Part shown: positions 48,517-57,051 of the stretch, piece by piece | Position numbering within the stretch: position 1 is the stretch's first letter | How the letters are laid out: each line of letters opens with the position of its first letter | From: Propioniciclava flava | GTDB lineage: Bacteria > Actinomycetota > Actinomycetes > Propionibacteriales > Propionibacteriaceae | Length of the DNA stretch: 64,000 nt | Assembly: GCF_004126535.1 (NCBI RefSeq) | Contig: NZ_PPCV01000002.1 | Coordinates: 359,835-423,834 of the forward strand | Reading direction: 5' to 3' | Notes under the pieces: generated by a model | What the model saw: only the letters and a program-made list of their open reading frames with translations | Told to the model about the DNA's origin: nothing | The model's database searches: none | Translations under genes and position numbers: made by a program

Positions 48517-49473
48517 ATGGCCGAACCCGAACTGCTCACCCAGGTTGTCGAGGGCGTGGGCGTGCTGCGCCTCAACCGTCCTGCGGCAATCAACGCGTTG
48601 ACCGTCGCGATGATGCGCGGCATGCGCGAGGCGCTGGAATCCTGGCGTGACGATGAGGGCGTCGACAGCGTCCTGCTGCTAGGGGAGGGGAGCCGAGGGC
48701 TGTGCGCCGGGGCCGATGTGCGAGCGCTGCGCCAGGCGGTGCTCGATGGCCGCGATTTCGGGGAGTTCTTCGATCTCGAGTATGGGCTCGATCTCCTCAT
48801 CAAGGAGTACCCCAAGCCGTACGAGGCGCGACAGCACGGCATCACCATGGGGGGTGGCCTGGGTATCTCTGCGCACGGGTCGCGCCGCTTGGCGTCCGCG
48901 GATGCCGCGTTCGCCATGCCCGAGACGATCATCGGTTTCACGCCCGACGTCGGCGTCACCTGGTATCTCGCGCACGCCCCGGGCTGGACGGGCATGCACG
49001 TCGCCTTGACCGGGGCGACGGTCGGTGCCCGCGACGGCGTCCTGCTCGGGCTAGCAGATGAGGCCGATGAGGCCGCCCCCGCCGGGGAACTCGAGGACAA
49101 CCGTGCCTGGATCGACGCCTGCTACTGCTTCCCCGACCCGTCCGACGTGATCGCAGCACTGGAATCGCACGCCGACTCTCGCGCCCGAGCCGCCGCCGCG
49201 CTGATCCGGGCCCGTAGCCCGCTGAGCGTCGCGGTGACGCTCGAGGCGATGCGCCGTGTCCCGACCATGACGGGGGTGGCGGACGTGCTGGCCCAAGACC
49301 GCGTCCTGGCCGACCACATGATAGGTAGCCCCGACTTCATCGAGGGTGTGCGGGCGCAACTGGTCGACAAGGACCGGACGCCGCGCTGGAGCCACGACCG
49401 CATCGAGGACGTGACGCGTGCCGAGGTGTTGGCCTGCTTCCGTACCGAAGAGCCCAGCAGCCTCACGTTCTGA
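48517..49473 (+). CDS. 3-hydroxyisobutyryl-CoA hydrolase-like enoyl-CoA hydratase family protein
   Basis: Crotonase-fold enzyme, 318 residues, of the ECH_2 (HIBCH) type: RGLCAGADVRALR, YPKPYEARQHGITMGGGLG (oxyanion hole), AMPETIIGFTPDVG with the catalytic Glu/Asp region, and DKDRTPRW near the C-terminus. HIBCH removes CoA from 3-hydroxyisobutyryl-CoA in valine breakdown. One crotonase-fold change is seen, PYEARQHG where many have a Val after PY. No other valine-degradation gene is in view, so substrate is inferred. AGGAG precedes the ATG. Confidence 0.85.
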   Translation: MAEPELLTQVVEGVGVLRLNRPAAINALTVAMMRGMREALESWRDDEGVDSVLLLGEGSRGLCAGADVRALRQAVLDGRDFGEFFDLEYGLDLLIKEYPKPYEARQHGITMGGGLGISAHGSRRLASADAAFAMPETIIGFTPDVGVTWYLAHAPGWTGMHVALTGATVGARDGVLLGLADEADEAAPAGELEDNRAWIDACYCFPDPSDVIAALESHADSRARAAAALIRARSPLSVAVTLEAMRRVPTMTGVADVLAQDRVLADHMIGSPDFIEGVRAQLVDKDRTPRWSHDRIEDVTRAEVLACFRTEEPSSLTF

Positions 49474-49498
49474 GGCCGCATCCCTCCTCGAAGGCGCG

Positions 49499-50323
49499 TC
49501 AGGAGGTGGCGTAGTCCACGACGACCGGCGCGTGATCGCTGATGCGGGTGTCGTAGCTCGCGTCCTTGTGGGTGCCACCGGCCACCGCGCGGGCGGCAAG
49601 CCCGGGGCTGGCCAGGTGGTAGTCGATGCGCCACCCAGCATCGTTGGCGAACGCTTGCCCGCGCCAACTCCACCACGAATAGGGGCCCGGCCCTTCGGGG
49701 TGGAGGCGGCGTACCACATCCACCAGTGTGCGGGGCCCCAGGATGGAGCCGAACCACTCCCGCTCCTCGGGGAGGAACCCCTCCGAGCGCTGGTTGCTGC
49801 GCCAGTTCTTCACATCGTCGCGGGTGTGCGCGATGTTGAAGTCGCCCATCACCAAGAACTCGCGCCCCTCGCGGGCGGCGTGGCGGCGGGCTCGCGTCAG
49901 GTAGGAGCGGAAAGACGTCATGAAGCGCATCTTGCGGCGGTACTTCTCCGGATCGGCGTCGGGCCCCTCCCAGGTGGCGCCCTTGGGGACGTACACCGAT
50001 CCGATCCTCAGCGCGAGCCCGTCGAGGTCGTAATCCGCTTCGACGTAGCGGCCTTCGGGATCGGAGGGCCGGTGACCGAATCCGTGCCGAATCGCGGTCG
50101 GCGGCGTCCGGCTGAGCAGGGCGACACCATTGCGTCCGGCGAGGTTTCCCTCGTGATAGGCCACGTGCCAGTCGTCGAGGAGGCCTTCGGGGATCGCGGC
50201 GGTGGAGGCCCGCATCTCCTGGATCGCCACGATGTCGGGACGCGTCCGGGACCACCACGCCTCGATGCCGCGCCGTTGCGCGGCCCGGATTCCATTGACA
50301 TTGAACGACGCGATCCGCAGCAC
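49499..50323 (-). CDS. xth: Exodeoxyribonuclease III
   Basis: AP endonuclease / 3'-exonuclease of the EEP superfamily, 274 residues, for base-excision repair. Catalytic pattern complete: NVNGIR (N10), E36 in AIQEMR, MGDFNIAH, and SDHAPVVVD at the end. The start is GTG 50323; TAACCT on the minus strand (50336-50331), 7 nt upstream, and the lack of a Shine-Dalgarno indicate a leaderless transcript. Confidence 0.95.
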   Translation of the reverse strand: MLRIASFNVNGIRAAQRRGIEAWWSRTRPDIVAIQEMRASTAAIPEGLLDDWHVAYHEGNLAGRNGVALLSRTPPTAIRHGFGHRPSDPEGRYVEADYDLDGLALRIGSVYVPKGATWEGPDADPEKYRRKMRFMTSFRSYLTRARRHAAREGREFLVMGDFNIAHTRDDVKNWRSNQRSEGFLPEEREWFGSILGPRTLVDVVRRLHPEGPGPYSWWSWRGQAFANDAGWRIDYHLASPGLAARAVAGGTHKDASYDTRISDHAPVVVDYATS

Positions 50324-50399
50324 GGCTGCCAGGTTAGCGGCGTGAGGGACGCCCCGGTTTCGTTCGGCGGACCGATTAGTCGTCCGCCCGGGATGCCGC

Positions 50400-50405
50400 T
50401 AGCAT
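50400..50405 (+). promoter_or_regulatory. -10 element of the efe operon promoter
   Basis: TAGCAT fits TAnnnT. TTAGTC at 50376-50381 is a possible -35 at 18-bp spacing. The iron box starts 9 bp downstream, so bound repressor would sit over the transcription start. Confidence 0.4.
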
Positions 50406-50414
50406 CGGACCTTG

Positions 50415-50432
50415 GGTAAGGCAAGCCTTACC
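50415..50432. promoter_or_regulatory. DtxR/IdeR-like iron box upstream of efeU
   Basis: GGTAAGGCAAGCCTTACC is an inverted repeat of two 8-bp arms around AA. It contains GGCAAGCCTTACC, one mismatch from the published GGTWAGSCTWACC core of actinobacterial iron regulators. It lies 42 bp before efeU, so iron-dependent repression of the operon is predicted. Confidence 0.75.
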
Positions 50433-50474
50433 TGACCGCCAGGCGCGGCCGTCCGTCCAAGAAAGTGGGTACCC

Positions 50475-51398
50475 GTGCTCGGCGCCTTCCTCATCGGGTT
50501 GCGCGAGGGTCTCGAAGCCGCGCTCGTCGTCGGCATTCTCGTGTCCTACCTCACCAAACTCGGCCGTCGCGACGTCTTGCACCGGCTCTGGATCGGCGTC
50601 GGTCTGGCGATCGCGCTCTCGCTCGGCATCGGCGCGCTCCTCACGTTCGGGTCCTACGCGCTGACGACCCAAGGTCAAGAGCTCATCGGGGGATTGCTCT
50701 CTCTGGCAGCCGTCGCCTTGGTGACCTGGATGATCTTTTGGATGCAGCGGGCCGCCCGCAACCTGAAGAAAACCCTGGAAGGCGAACTGGACCGGGCACT
50801 CGCCCAGGGTTCGCTGTGGGGGATCGTCATCGTCGGTTTCGTCTCGGTGACGCGCGAAGGCATCGAGACGGCGCTGCTGCTGTGGTCGATGGTCGAGTCG
50901 GCAGGGTCTGCCCCCCAGGCGATCGTCGGCGCCCTGTTGGGGTTGACGATCTCTGTTCTGCTCGGCTGGGCGATCGCTCGAGGCATGGTTCGCCTGAACT
51001 TGTCGACGTTCTTCACCTGGACGGGTGCCTTGCTCATCGTGGTGGCCGCCGGGGTGCTGGCCTACGGCCTGCACGATCTGCAAGAGGCTGGGGTAGTGCC
51101 GGGGCCGTTCAGCGCACTGGCCACCCTCGACCCGGCGACCGGCGCCGTGGGTGTCGGGCTCGAGGGCTTCCCCTTCGGCTACGCCTTCGATGTGTCGACG
51201 ATCATCGCGCCCGGCGGCACCCTCGCCACGCTGCTGCAGGCCACCGTGGGCTTCATGCCCGAGATGACGTGGATCCAGGTCATCGCGTGGGCGCTCTACC
51301 TGGCTGTGGTTTTCAGCATCTTCTTCTCTCGCATGACCGCTGGTCGGCCGCGCCCTTCCACCGAACCGTCCCCTTCTCCCGCTCAAGGAGCATCGTGA
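50475..51398 (+). CDS. efeU: Iron permease EfeU (FTR1 family)
   Basis: Membrane iron permease, 307 residues, seven helices. The two REGxE iron-binding motifs of the family are R10-E14 (LREGLEAAL) and R127-E131 (TREGIETAL). GTG start. First gene of an efeUOB operon for ferrous iron uptake, joined to efeO by a GTGA overlap. Confidence 0.95.
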   Translation: MLGAFLIGLREGLEAALVVGILVSYLTKLGRRDVLHRLWIGVGLAIALSLGIGALLTFGSYALTTQGQELIGGLLSLAAVALVTWMIFWMQRAARNLKKTLEGELDRALAQGSLWGIVIVGFVSVTREGIETALLLWSMVESAGSAPQAIVGALLGLTISVLLGWAIARGMVRLNLSTFFTWTGALLIVVAAGVLAYGLHDLQEAGVVPGPFSALATLDPATGAVGVGLEGFPFGYAFDVSTIIAPGGTLATLLQATVGFMPEMTWIQVIAWALYLAVVFSIFFSRMTAGRPRPSTEPSPSPAQGAS

Positions 51399-52624
51399 AC
51401 CGTACGTCCCTGACCGCCGCCCTCGTGGCGGTTCCCACCGCAGCCCTGGCGTTGTCGGGTTGTGTCGCCAAGGCTGATCTCGCGGCCTCCGGCGGTCCCC
51501 TGACCGTCACCTCCGACGCCACGACCTGCCAGGTGTCGACCGCCAAGGCCACCAGTGGCACCCTGGCGTTCACCGTCACCAACAAGGGCCCGCAGATCAC
51601 CGAGTTCTACCTGTTGGCCGACGACGCGTTGCGCATCGTGGGCGAGGTCGAGAACATCGCCCCCGGCGCGTCCCGCACGCTGACCGTCGTCGCCCAACCC
51701 GGCAACTACTTCACCTTGTGCAAGCCGGGCATGATTGGTCAAGGCGTGGGCAAGGCCGCCTTCACCGTGACCGGCGACACCGTGGCCATCACCGGCGAAG
51801 ACGCCGAGCAGAAGCAGCAGGCCGTGACGTTGTATGCCGCTTTCGTCAAGGATCAGACGGCCCAGTTGCTGCCTGCGGTCCGCTCGTTCACCGAGGACTA
51901 CGCGGCCGGACGCGACGACGCGGCCCGCGCAGCCTTCCCGAAGGTCCGCGCCTACTATGAGCGGATCGAGCCGATCGCTGAGGCGTTGGGCGATCTTGAC
52001 CCTCGCATCGACTATCGCGAGGTGGACGCCAAGGCCGAGGGCCTGGACTGGACCGGGTTCCACCGCATCGAGAAGGATCTGTGGGTTCCGGCGAAGGACG
52101 CCAAGAACTCTGACGATTCCCCCGCGTGGAAGGACTGGGAGCCTTCGACGCCGCAACAGCGGGTGACGCACGCCTCCGCGCTAGTCGCCGACGTGCAGCA
52201 GCTTTACGACTACGTCCACGGCAATGATTTCGCCACGTCACTCAACGAGCAGGGCGTCGCGGGGCTGTCGAATGGGGCGATCTCCCTGCTCGACGAGGTG
52301 GCCACCACGAAGATCACCGGCGAGGAAGACTGGTGGAGCGGCACCGATCTTTACGATTTCGCGGCCAACGTGGAGGGCTCCAAGATGGCGTTCTCCCTGG
52401 TGCGGGACTTCACGTTGAGCAAGGGCGACGCTGGCAAGAAGCTGGTCGCCGAGATCGACAAGGGTTATGCGGCGTTGGAGAAGTCGCTGGCTGACCATGG
52501 GTCGGCCGAGCGGGGCTTCACGACGTTCGCCGATCTCACCGATGCCGACAAGCGCGCGCTCATCGACGACATCAATGCGCTCGCGGAGCCCTTGTCCAAG
52601 CTGACCACGACCATTTTGGGGTGA
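51395..52624 (+). CDS. efeO: Iron uptake lipoprotein EfeO
   Basis: Extracytoplasmic partner of EfeU, 409 residues. Lipobox ALSGC (C23), an N-terminal cupredoxin-like domain (~30-130; FTVTNKGPQITEFYL), then an imelysin-type M75 domain with the HxxE metal motif in FHRIEKDLW and the DWWSGTDLYDF segment. The GTG overlaps the efeU stop. Lipid anchoring keeps it at the outer face of the membrane beside EfeU and the exported EfeB. Confidence 0.95.
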   Translation: MNRTSLTAALVAVPTAALALSGCVAKADLAASGGPLTVTSDATTCQVSTAKATSGTLAFTVTNKGPQITEFYLLADDALRIVGEVENIAPGASRTLTVVAQPGNYFTLCKPGMIGQGVGKAAFTVTGDTVAITGEDAEQKQQAVTLYAAFVKDQTAQLLPAVRSFTEDYAAGRDDAARAAFPKVRAYYERIEPIAEALGDLDPRIDYREVDAKAEGLDWTGFHRIEKDLWVPAKDAKNSDDSPAWKDWEPSTPQQRVTHASALVADVQQLYDYVHGNDFATSLNEQGVAGLSNGAISLLDEVATTKITGEEDWWSGTDLYDFAANVEGSKMAFSLVRDFTLSKGDAGKKLVAEIDKGYAALEKSLADHGSAERGFTTFADLTDADKRALIDDINALAEPLSKLTTTILG

Positions 52625-52629
52625 TACCG

Positions 52630-54051
52630 ATGCCCGACGAGCCAGTTCTTCCCGACTCTGCCGATGCCGCAGGGGGCGCCTCCCGTGAGGAACCTCTCGC
52701 GCCCCCGGCCTCGGAGGCGCCCTCTCCCGCGGAGGACGCCGCCACCTCGACGCCTCCCGCCACGGGGTCGGGGTCGGGATCGACGAGCGATGCCCCGCGT
52801 CGCGGCCTGTCGCGGCGCGGGATGCTGGGGCTGTTCGGTGCCGGCGCGGCCGTGGGTGCCGGGGCGGGCGTCGCGGGCACCCTCGGCGTGCAGCGTGGTG
52901 GCGGCGAAGCGTCGGACGCGACGGTCTATCCGTTCTTCGGGCAGCACCAAAGTGGGATCACGACGCCTGTCCAGGATCACCTGCATTTCGCCGCGTTCGA
53001 CATGTCCGAGCGGGCCGATCGTGACGATCTGATCAGCCTGCTGCAGGACTGGTCGTACGCGGCGTCGCGGATGGTCGCGGGGCTGGAGGTCACCGTCAAG
53101 GGGGCAGTAGGCGGTTCGCCCGCCGCGCCGCCGGACGATACGGGCGAGGCGCTGGGGCTGGCCGCGAGCGGTCTGACGATCACGTTCGGTGTCGGTCCGA
53201 CGCTGTTTGAGGTGGACGGCACGGATCGGTTCGGTCTTGCCGCGAAGCGTCCGGCGGGCCTGGTCCGGCTGCCCGCCTTCCTCGGCGAGGATCTGCAGCG
53301 GGAGCACTCCGATGGCGATCTGTGCATCCAGGCGTGCGCCGATGACCCGCAAGTGGCGGTGCATGCCATCCGGAACCTGACGCGGATCGCTTTCGGGCGC
53401 GCCCGGTTGCGGTGGTCGCAGCTTGGTTTCGGGCGGACGTCCAAGACCACCGCGGACCAAAAGACCCCGCGGAACCTGTTCGGCTACAAGGACGGCACGG
53501 CCAACATTTTGGCCAACGACGAGGCGGCGCTGACCCGGCACGTGTGGGTCGGCACGGACGACCAGCCGTGGCTGGCGGGCGGTTCCTATCTGGTTGCGCG
53601 CAAGATCGCGATGATCACCGAAAGCTGGGATCGGCTACGGCTGGCCGAGCAGGACCGCATCGTGGGTCGCAACAAGGGGGAGGGGGCTCCGTTGTCGAGC
53701 CCGAGCGGCGTCGAGAACGACGCCCCCAATTTCGCCGCACTGGCGGCGAGTGGCAAGCCGATGATCGACCGTGCTAGCCACGTTCGATTGGCGCATCCAG
53801 ATCAGAACAACGGCATCCAACTGCTGCGTCGCGGCTACAACTACGTGGACGGCAACGATGCGCTCGGCAAGCTCGATGCGGGCCTGTTCTTCTTGTCCTA
53901 TCAGCGCCGCCCAGACGACTTCATTGCCGTGCAGCGCTCGCTGTCCACTGATGCGATGAACGAGTACCTCAAGCATCTGGGATCAGGCCTGTGGGCGATC
54001 CCGCCCGGGGCGAGCGAGGGCTCCTACGTCGGGGCTGGCCTGTTCGCTTAG
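52630..54051 (+). CDS. efeB: Deferrochelatase/DyP-type peroxidase EfeB (Tat substrate)
   Basis: Haem-dependent DyP peroxidase exported folded: twin-arginine signal LSRRGMLGLFGAGAAVG after an unusually long Pro/Ala/Ser/Glu-rich N-terminus (~60 residues). The mature domain has GYKDGTAN (the GxxDG motif with catalytic Asp) and the proximal haem His in HVRLAHP. ATG 52630 has GGGGTGA 5 bases upstream; GTG 52621, overlapping the efeO stop, is an in-frame alternative. It completes efeUOB. Confidence 0.95.
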   Translation: MPDEPVLPDSADAAGGASREEPLAPPASEAPSPAEDAATSTPPATGSGSGSTSDAPRRGLSRRGMLGLFGAGAAVGAGAGVAGTLGVQRGGGEASDATVYPFFGQHQSGITTPVQDHLHFAAFDMSERADRDDLISLLQDWSYAASRMVAGLEVTVKGAVGGSPAAPPDDTGEALGLAASGLTITFGVGPTLFEVDGTDRFGLAAKRPAGLVRLPAFLGEDLQREHSDGDLCIQACADDPQVAVHAIRNLTRIAFGRARLRWSQLGFGRTSKTTADQKTPRNLFGYKDGTANILANDEAALTRHVWVGTDDQPWLAGGSYLVARKIAMITESWDRLRLAEQDRIVGRNKGEGAPLSSPSGVENDAPNFAALAASGKPMIDRASHVRLAHPDQNNGIQLLRRGYNYVDGNDALGKLDAGLFFLSYQRRPDDFIAVQRSLSTDAMNEYLKHLGSGLWAIPPGASEGSYVGAGLFA

Positions 54052-54056
54052 ACGAT

Positions 54057-54088
54057 GAGCGGCGGCGTCCCTCGGGGCGCCGCCGCTC
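54057..54088. terminator. Terminator after efeB
   Basis: 11-bp perfect stem GAGCGGCGGCG / CGCCGCCGCTC around a 10-nt loop, 5 bases after the efeB stop and just before the convergent gene's 3' end. Confidence 0.8.
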
Positions 54089-54100
54089 GCGTCGCGGGGT

Positions 54101-54523
54101 TCAGGCGCGCGGGGGATCCGCGAGGACGCCCACGGTGGCAACGACGGCCGCGAGCAGGGCGGGGACGCCGAAGGGCCAGCGTCGCCCGGCCGCGCGACGG
54201 CGCTCGCCCCAGCGGTACATGGCCCTCTCGCCCAGTGCGGTGATCGCGGCTCCTGCTCCCACGCCGGCGGTAGCGATGGCCAGCGCTTGGACAGGGTGGG
54301 CATTGGCCTCGTGGAGAAGCTCGTCGACGCGGTCGGGGCCGTTGGTGGCCTCAGTGCGGGGCCTGGTGAGGGCGTACACCCCGGTCACACCAGCGGCCAG
54401 CGCGGTCTTCGCGACGGCGCGGGCGGGACGGGAGGCGACGGCGCCAGGCAGGGCATACCAGGCAAAGGTGCCGACGCCGGTGGCGACGGCCAGGGGAAGG
54501 GCGGGCCGGGCCATCGAACTCAT
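54101..54523 (-). CDS. Uncharacterised small membrane protein
   Basis: 140 residues, Ala-rich, with hydrophobic segments near 10-30, 38-52, 78-95 and 120-137. A short charged stretch, [20 protein letters not shown], lies in the middle. I do not recognise a family. It overlaps the stop of yajQ by ATGA and follows it on the same strand, so it may be co-transcribed; M4 (MARPALP) is an alternative start. Existence is supported by its coupling and by Ala/Arg codon use typical of neighbours, not by homology I can recall. Confidence 0.5.
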   Translation of the reverse strand: MSSMARPALPLAVATGVGTFAWYALPGAVASRPARAVAKTALAAGVTGVYALTRPRTEATNGPDRVDELLHEANAHPVQALAIATAGVGAGAAITALGERAMYRWGERRRAAGRRWPFGVPALLAAVVATVGVLADPPRA

Positions 54524-55011
54524 CGGTAGTTCACGAACTGGACGGCGAAGGGGTAGTCGGCGTCGCGCACCATCTGTTGCACGGCTTGCAGGTCGTTGCG
54601 GCTCTTGGAGCTGACGCGCAGTTCGTCGCCTTGAATCTGGGTCTTCACACCCTTGGGTCCTTCGTCGCGGATCAGCTTGGCCACCTTCTTGGCGTTGTCT
54701 TGGGAGATGCCTTGCTCCAGGGACGCGGTGATCTTCCAGATCTTTCCCGAGAGGCGGGGTTCTCCTGCGTCCAAAGACTTCAAGGACACGCCCCGCTTGA
54801 TGAGCTTGCTCTGAAAGACGTCGAGGACGGCCTTGACGCGCTCCTCGCCGCTGGCTTCCAGCTCGATGGCGTCACCGGACCAGCGGATCGAGGCGTCGGT
54901 GCCTTTGAAGTCGAAGCGCTGGTGCACCTCCTTGGCGGCCATGTTGAGAGCGTTGTCGACTTCCTGCTTGTCGACCTTGCTGACGATGTCGAAGGAGCTG
55001 TCTCCTGCCAT
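54520..55011 (-). CDS. YajQ family nucleotide-binding protein
   Basis: 163-residue YajQ-family protein: [20 protein letters not shown] at the N-terminus, [26 protein letters not shown] and the C-terminal [13 protein letters not shown]. Some family members bind cyclic-di-GMP; others are linked to tRNA or viral-protein binding, so function here is open. The start is ATG 55011 with GAGAGGAC upstream; the longer frame is discarded because family members begin at this Met. Confidence 0.92.
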   Translation of the reverse strand: MAGDSSFDIVSKVDKQEVDNALNMAAKEVHQRFDFKGTDASIRWSGDAIELEASGEERVKAVLDVFQSKLIKRGVSLKSLDAGEPRLSGKIWKITASLEQGISQDNAKKVAKLIRDEGPKGVKTQIQGDELRVSSKSRNDLQAVQQMVRDADYPFAVQFVNYR

Positions 55012-55026
55012 GGGTGGTCCTCTCGA

Positions 55027-55056
55027 TTGGGCGGACGGGCGATGAGTTGCTAGAGT
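55027..55056 (+). promoter_or_regulatory. Promoter of tRNA-Tyr
   Basis: TTGGGC (55027-55032), 18-bp spacer, TAGAGT (55051-55056). The predicted start is about 18 bases before the mature tRNA. Confidence 0.55.
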
Positions 55057-55080
55057 ACTTTCCCGCTGAGTGTTCAGCAT

Positions 55081-55162
55081 GGCAGGTTGCCCGAGCGGCC
55101 AAAGGGAGCGGTCTGTAAAACCGTCGGCATTGCCTACGTAGGTTCGAACCCTACACCTGCCA
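55081..55162 (+). tRNA. tRNA-Tyr (GTA)
   Basis: Acceptor arms GGCAGGT / ACCTGCC; anticodon loop CTGTAAA giving GTA; long class II variable arm as expected for bacterial tRNA-Tyr; T-loop GGTTCGAACCC. The CCA end is not encoded. Confidence 0.95.
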
Positions 55163-55170
55163 CAGCAAGG

Positions 55171-55214
55171 AAAGGGCCTCTGACAAGCCGTGATGGCGAG
55201 TCAGGGGCCCTTTT
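55171..55214 (+). terminator. Intrinsic terminator after tRNA-Tyr
   Basis: AAAGGGCCTCTGAC pairs with GTCAGGGGCCCTTT (one G-T pair) and ends in TTTT. An additional outer helix, CACAGCAA (55161-55168) with TTGCTGTG (55213-55220), extends it. Confidence 0.85.
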
Positions 55215-55300
55215 GCTGTGCCGGTTGGCCCAGGTTGTTGCGCTGGGTGGCCCCCGATTTTGGAACCGGGCCTGCGTAGGGTAAGTTGATCTGCGGTCTT

Positions 55301-55373
55301 GCCCCTATAGCTCAGTAGGCAGAGCGTCTCCATGGTAAGGAGAAGGTCTGCGGTTCGATTCCGCATGGGGGCT
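55301..55373 (+). tRNA. tRNA-Thr (GGT)
   Basis: Acceptor GCCCCTA / TGGGGGC (one wobble); anticodon stem TCTCC / GGAGA with loop ATGGTAA giving GGT; T-arm GCGGTTCGATTCCGC. TAGGGT at 55277-55282 may be its -10 element. Confidence 0.95.
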
Positions 55374-55402
55374 CGGGTCTCCGGTTCCGGCCGGAGGCGA
55401 GA

Positions 55403-55478
55403 GGCGGGATAGCTCAGACGGTAGAGCAAGCGGCTCATAATCGCTGTGTCACGGGTTCAAGTCCCGTTCCCGCTACCA
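55403..55478 (+). tRNA. tRNA-Met (CAT), probably elongator
   Basis: Acceptor GGCGGGA / TCCCGCT; anticodon loop CTCATAA giving CAT; T-arm CGGGTTCAAGTCCCG; CCA is encoded (55476-55478). It lacks the unpaired first base of initiator tRNAs. Ile-CAT (lysidine type) is not excluded. Confidence 0.9.
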
Positions 55479-55513
55479 CCTAGGTGCCCTACGTAACGAA
55501 TGGAGTGGCTGAG

Positions 55514-55684
55514 ATGGCCAAGAAGTCTGGCGACATCCGCCCGAAGATCACGTTGGCTTGCACCGTGTGCAAGCACCGCAACTACATCACCAAGAAGAAC
55601 CGCCGCAACGATCCCGATCGCTTGGAGCTGCAGAAGTTCTGCCCGAACTGCAAGCACCACACCGAGCACCGCGAGACGCGTTGA
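55514..55684 (+). CDS. rpmG: 50S ribosomal protein L33
   Basis: 56-residue L33 of the zinc-ribbon (C+) type: CTVCKHRNY and FCPNCKHH supply four cysteines. ATG 55514 lies just after tRNA-Met; the longer frame is discarded. Followed by a terminator. The gene order tRNA cluster - rpmG - secE/nusG region is typical for bacteria. Confidence 0.97.
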   Translation: MAKKSGDIRPKITLACTVCKHRNYITKKNRRNDPDRLELQKFCPNCKHHTEHRETR

Positions 55685-55699
55685 TCTAGGTCACACGAC

Positions 55700-55733
55700 A
55701 CACGGGCCGTCCCCTGTTGGGGGCGGCCCGTGT
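55700..55733. terminator. Terminator between rpmG and the convergent glycosyltransferase gene
   Basis: Stem ACACGGGCCG / CGGCCCGTGT, extended inwards by CCCC / GGGG, placed between two convergent genes. Confidence 0.8.
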
Positions 55734-55771
55734 TGCTGTTGGCCCGTGCGGGGGCCGTCCGGGGGCTAAGT

Positions 55772-57016
55772 TCAGGACACCTGGACCGACCAGGTGGACA
55801 CGTCGGCGCCCTCGCTGACGGCGATCCGCTCGTAGGTGGTCGCCAGCCGCGCTCCGATGTCGGGCCAGTAGAACCGTCGCGCATGGATGCGTGCCACGAC
55901 GCCCAGGCGGGTGCGCAGCGTCTCGTTCGTGAGGAGGCCCCGCAGCGTCGTGCCCCAGGCGATGGGGTCGCGGTCGTGCATGAGGTAGCCGGTCTCCTCG
56001 TGGACGACGACCTCTCGCAGCCCACCCGTCGAGGACGCTAGGACGGGGACCCCGCTGGCTGCGCCTTCGAGTGCGACCAGGCCGAAGGTCTCCGAATGGG
56101 AGGGGACCAGCAGCGCTTGGGCGTGACGCATGAGTGCGGCTAGGTCGACGCGGGATTGGGCACCCACGAAGTGAACGTGGTTGCGCATCCCCAGACGATC
56201 GATGAGTGCCTCAACCTCAGCGCGGTAGTCGGCGAAGTCGGCGGAGACGTCCCCGGCGATCATGAGGTCGGGGCGCTCGTCGGGCGCTAGTTCGGCCATG
56301 GCGCGGATAGCGAGGTCGCCCCCCTTGAGGGGTTGGAGCCGTGCCGCCATGAGCACGTAGCCTGCCTCCGACCCGCACCAGGGGCAGGCTGGACGCTGGT
56401 CGGTGGGCGCCGCCGGGCGGAAGGTGTCCAGGTCAACGCCGGGCGGAATGACGCTCACGCGGCGAGGGTCGGCACCGCAGCGTTCGATGATCGTCCGCGC
56501 TTCGGCGGTGCTGACCGCGATGATGGCGTCCGAGCGCTGGGCGATGAGGGCCTCGCCCGCGACCCGAGCCCCCGATTCGGGCGGCTCGCCTGCCGAGAGC
56601 GGGTCGCCGGGATGGGCGGCCACGGAATGGAAGCTTTGAACATGGGGGACGCCCCACGCGCGGGCGACCGGCAAGGCGGCCACACCGCTCATCCAATGGT
56701 GTGACTGGATGAGGTCGTAGGGCATCAAGCGCGCCAGCCCGGCAGAGAACTCGTCGATGTGGGCGTCGATGGCGCTCTTGGGGAGGTCGGCGGCCGGTCC
56801 GGCGTCCACGTGGAGCAGTTGAACCCCGCCACCGAGGTCGGCGACGTCGGGCTGGTCGGGGTGTGAGCGTCGCGTCGCAATGTCGACGCGATATCCGAGA
56901 TCGGCCAGGGCGCGCGCCTGGTGGAGTTCGACGACATTCATCCCCCCTGCATCGCCTGCGCCGGGCGCTGATGCGGGGGAGGTGTGCATGGACACGAACA
57001 GGAGCCGGAGCGTCAC
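55772..57016 (-). CDS. GT4 glycosyltransferase, MshA-like
   Basis: 414-residue retaining glycosyltransferase of the GT-B fold. The N-terminus SMHTSPASAPGAGDAGGMNV closely follows the MshA (D-inositol-3-phosphate GlcNAc-transferase) signature; donor-site motifs are SVIPPGVDLDTFRP, AARLQPLKGGDLAI and the E-x7-E in SETFGLVALEGAASG. MshA starts mycothiol synthesis; another sugar acceptor is possible, since no other mycothiol gene is present. An unusual PACPWCGS insert with two Cys lies in the middle. GTG 57016 is preceded 7 nt upstream by TAGGGT (57029-57024, minus), indicating a leaderless transcript. Confidence 0.8.
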   Translation of the reverse strand: MTLRLLFVSMHTSPASAPGAGDAGGMNVVELHQARALADLGYRVDIATRRSHPDQPDVADLGGGVQLLHVDAGPAADLPKSAIDAHIDEFSAGLARLMPYDLIQSHHWMSGVAALPVARAWGVPHVQSFHSVAAHPGDPLSAGEPPESGARVAGEALIAQRSDAIIAVSTAEARTIIERCGADPRRVSVIPPGVDLDTFRPAAPTDQRPACPWCGSEAGYVLMAARLQPLKGGDLAIRAMAELAPDERPDLMIAGDVSADFADYRAEVEALIDRLGMRNHVHFVGAQSRVDLAALMRHAQALLVPSHSETFGLVALEGAASGVPVLASSTGGLREVVVHEETGYLMHDRDPIAWGTTLRGLLTNETLRTRLGVVARIHARRFYWPDIGARLATTYERIAVSEGADVSTWSVQVS

Positions 57017-57051
57017 CCACGCGACCCTACGGCACAGGTAGCCTGTGCGGC
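57017..57051. promoter_or_regulatory. 35-bp bidirectional promoter with two leaderless starts
   Basis: The whole space between the glycosyltransferase GTG (minus) and the MaoC-type ATG (plus) is 35 bp. It holds TAGGGT facing left (57029-57024) and TAGCCT facing right (57039-57044), each 7 nt from its start codon. No ribosome site fits either gene. Each promoter's -35 region must lie inside the other gene's transcribed part. Confidence 0.6.

Noticed and set aside
50465..51394. Upstream extension of the efeO frame across efeU
   Set aside because: It runs antiphase to efeU; the lipobox signal peptide begins at GTG 51395.
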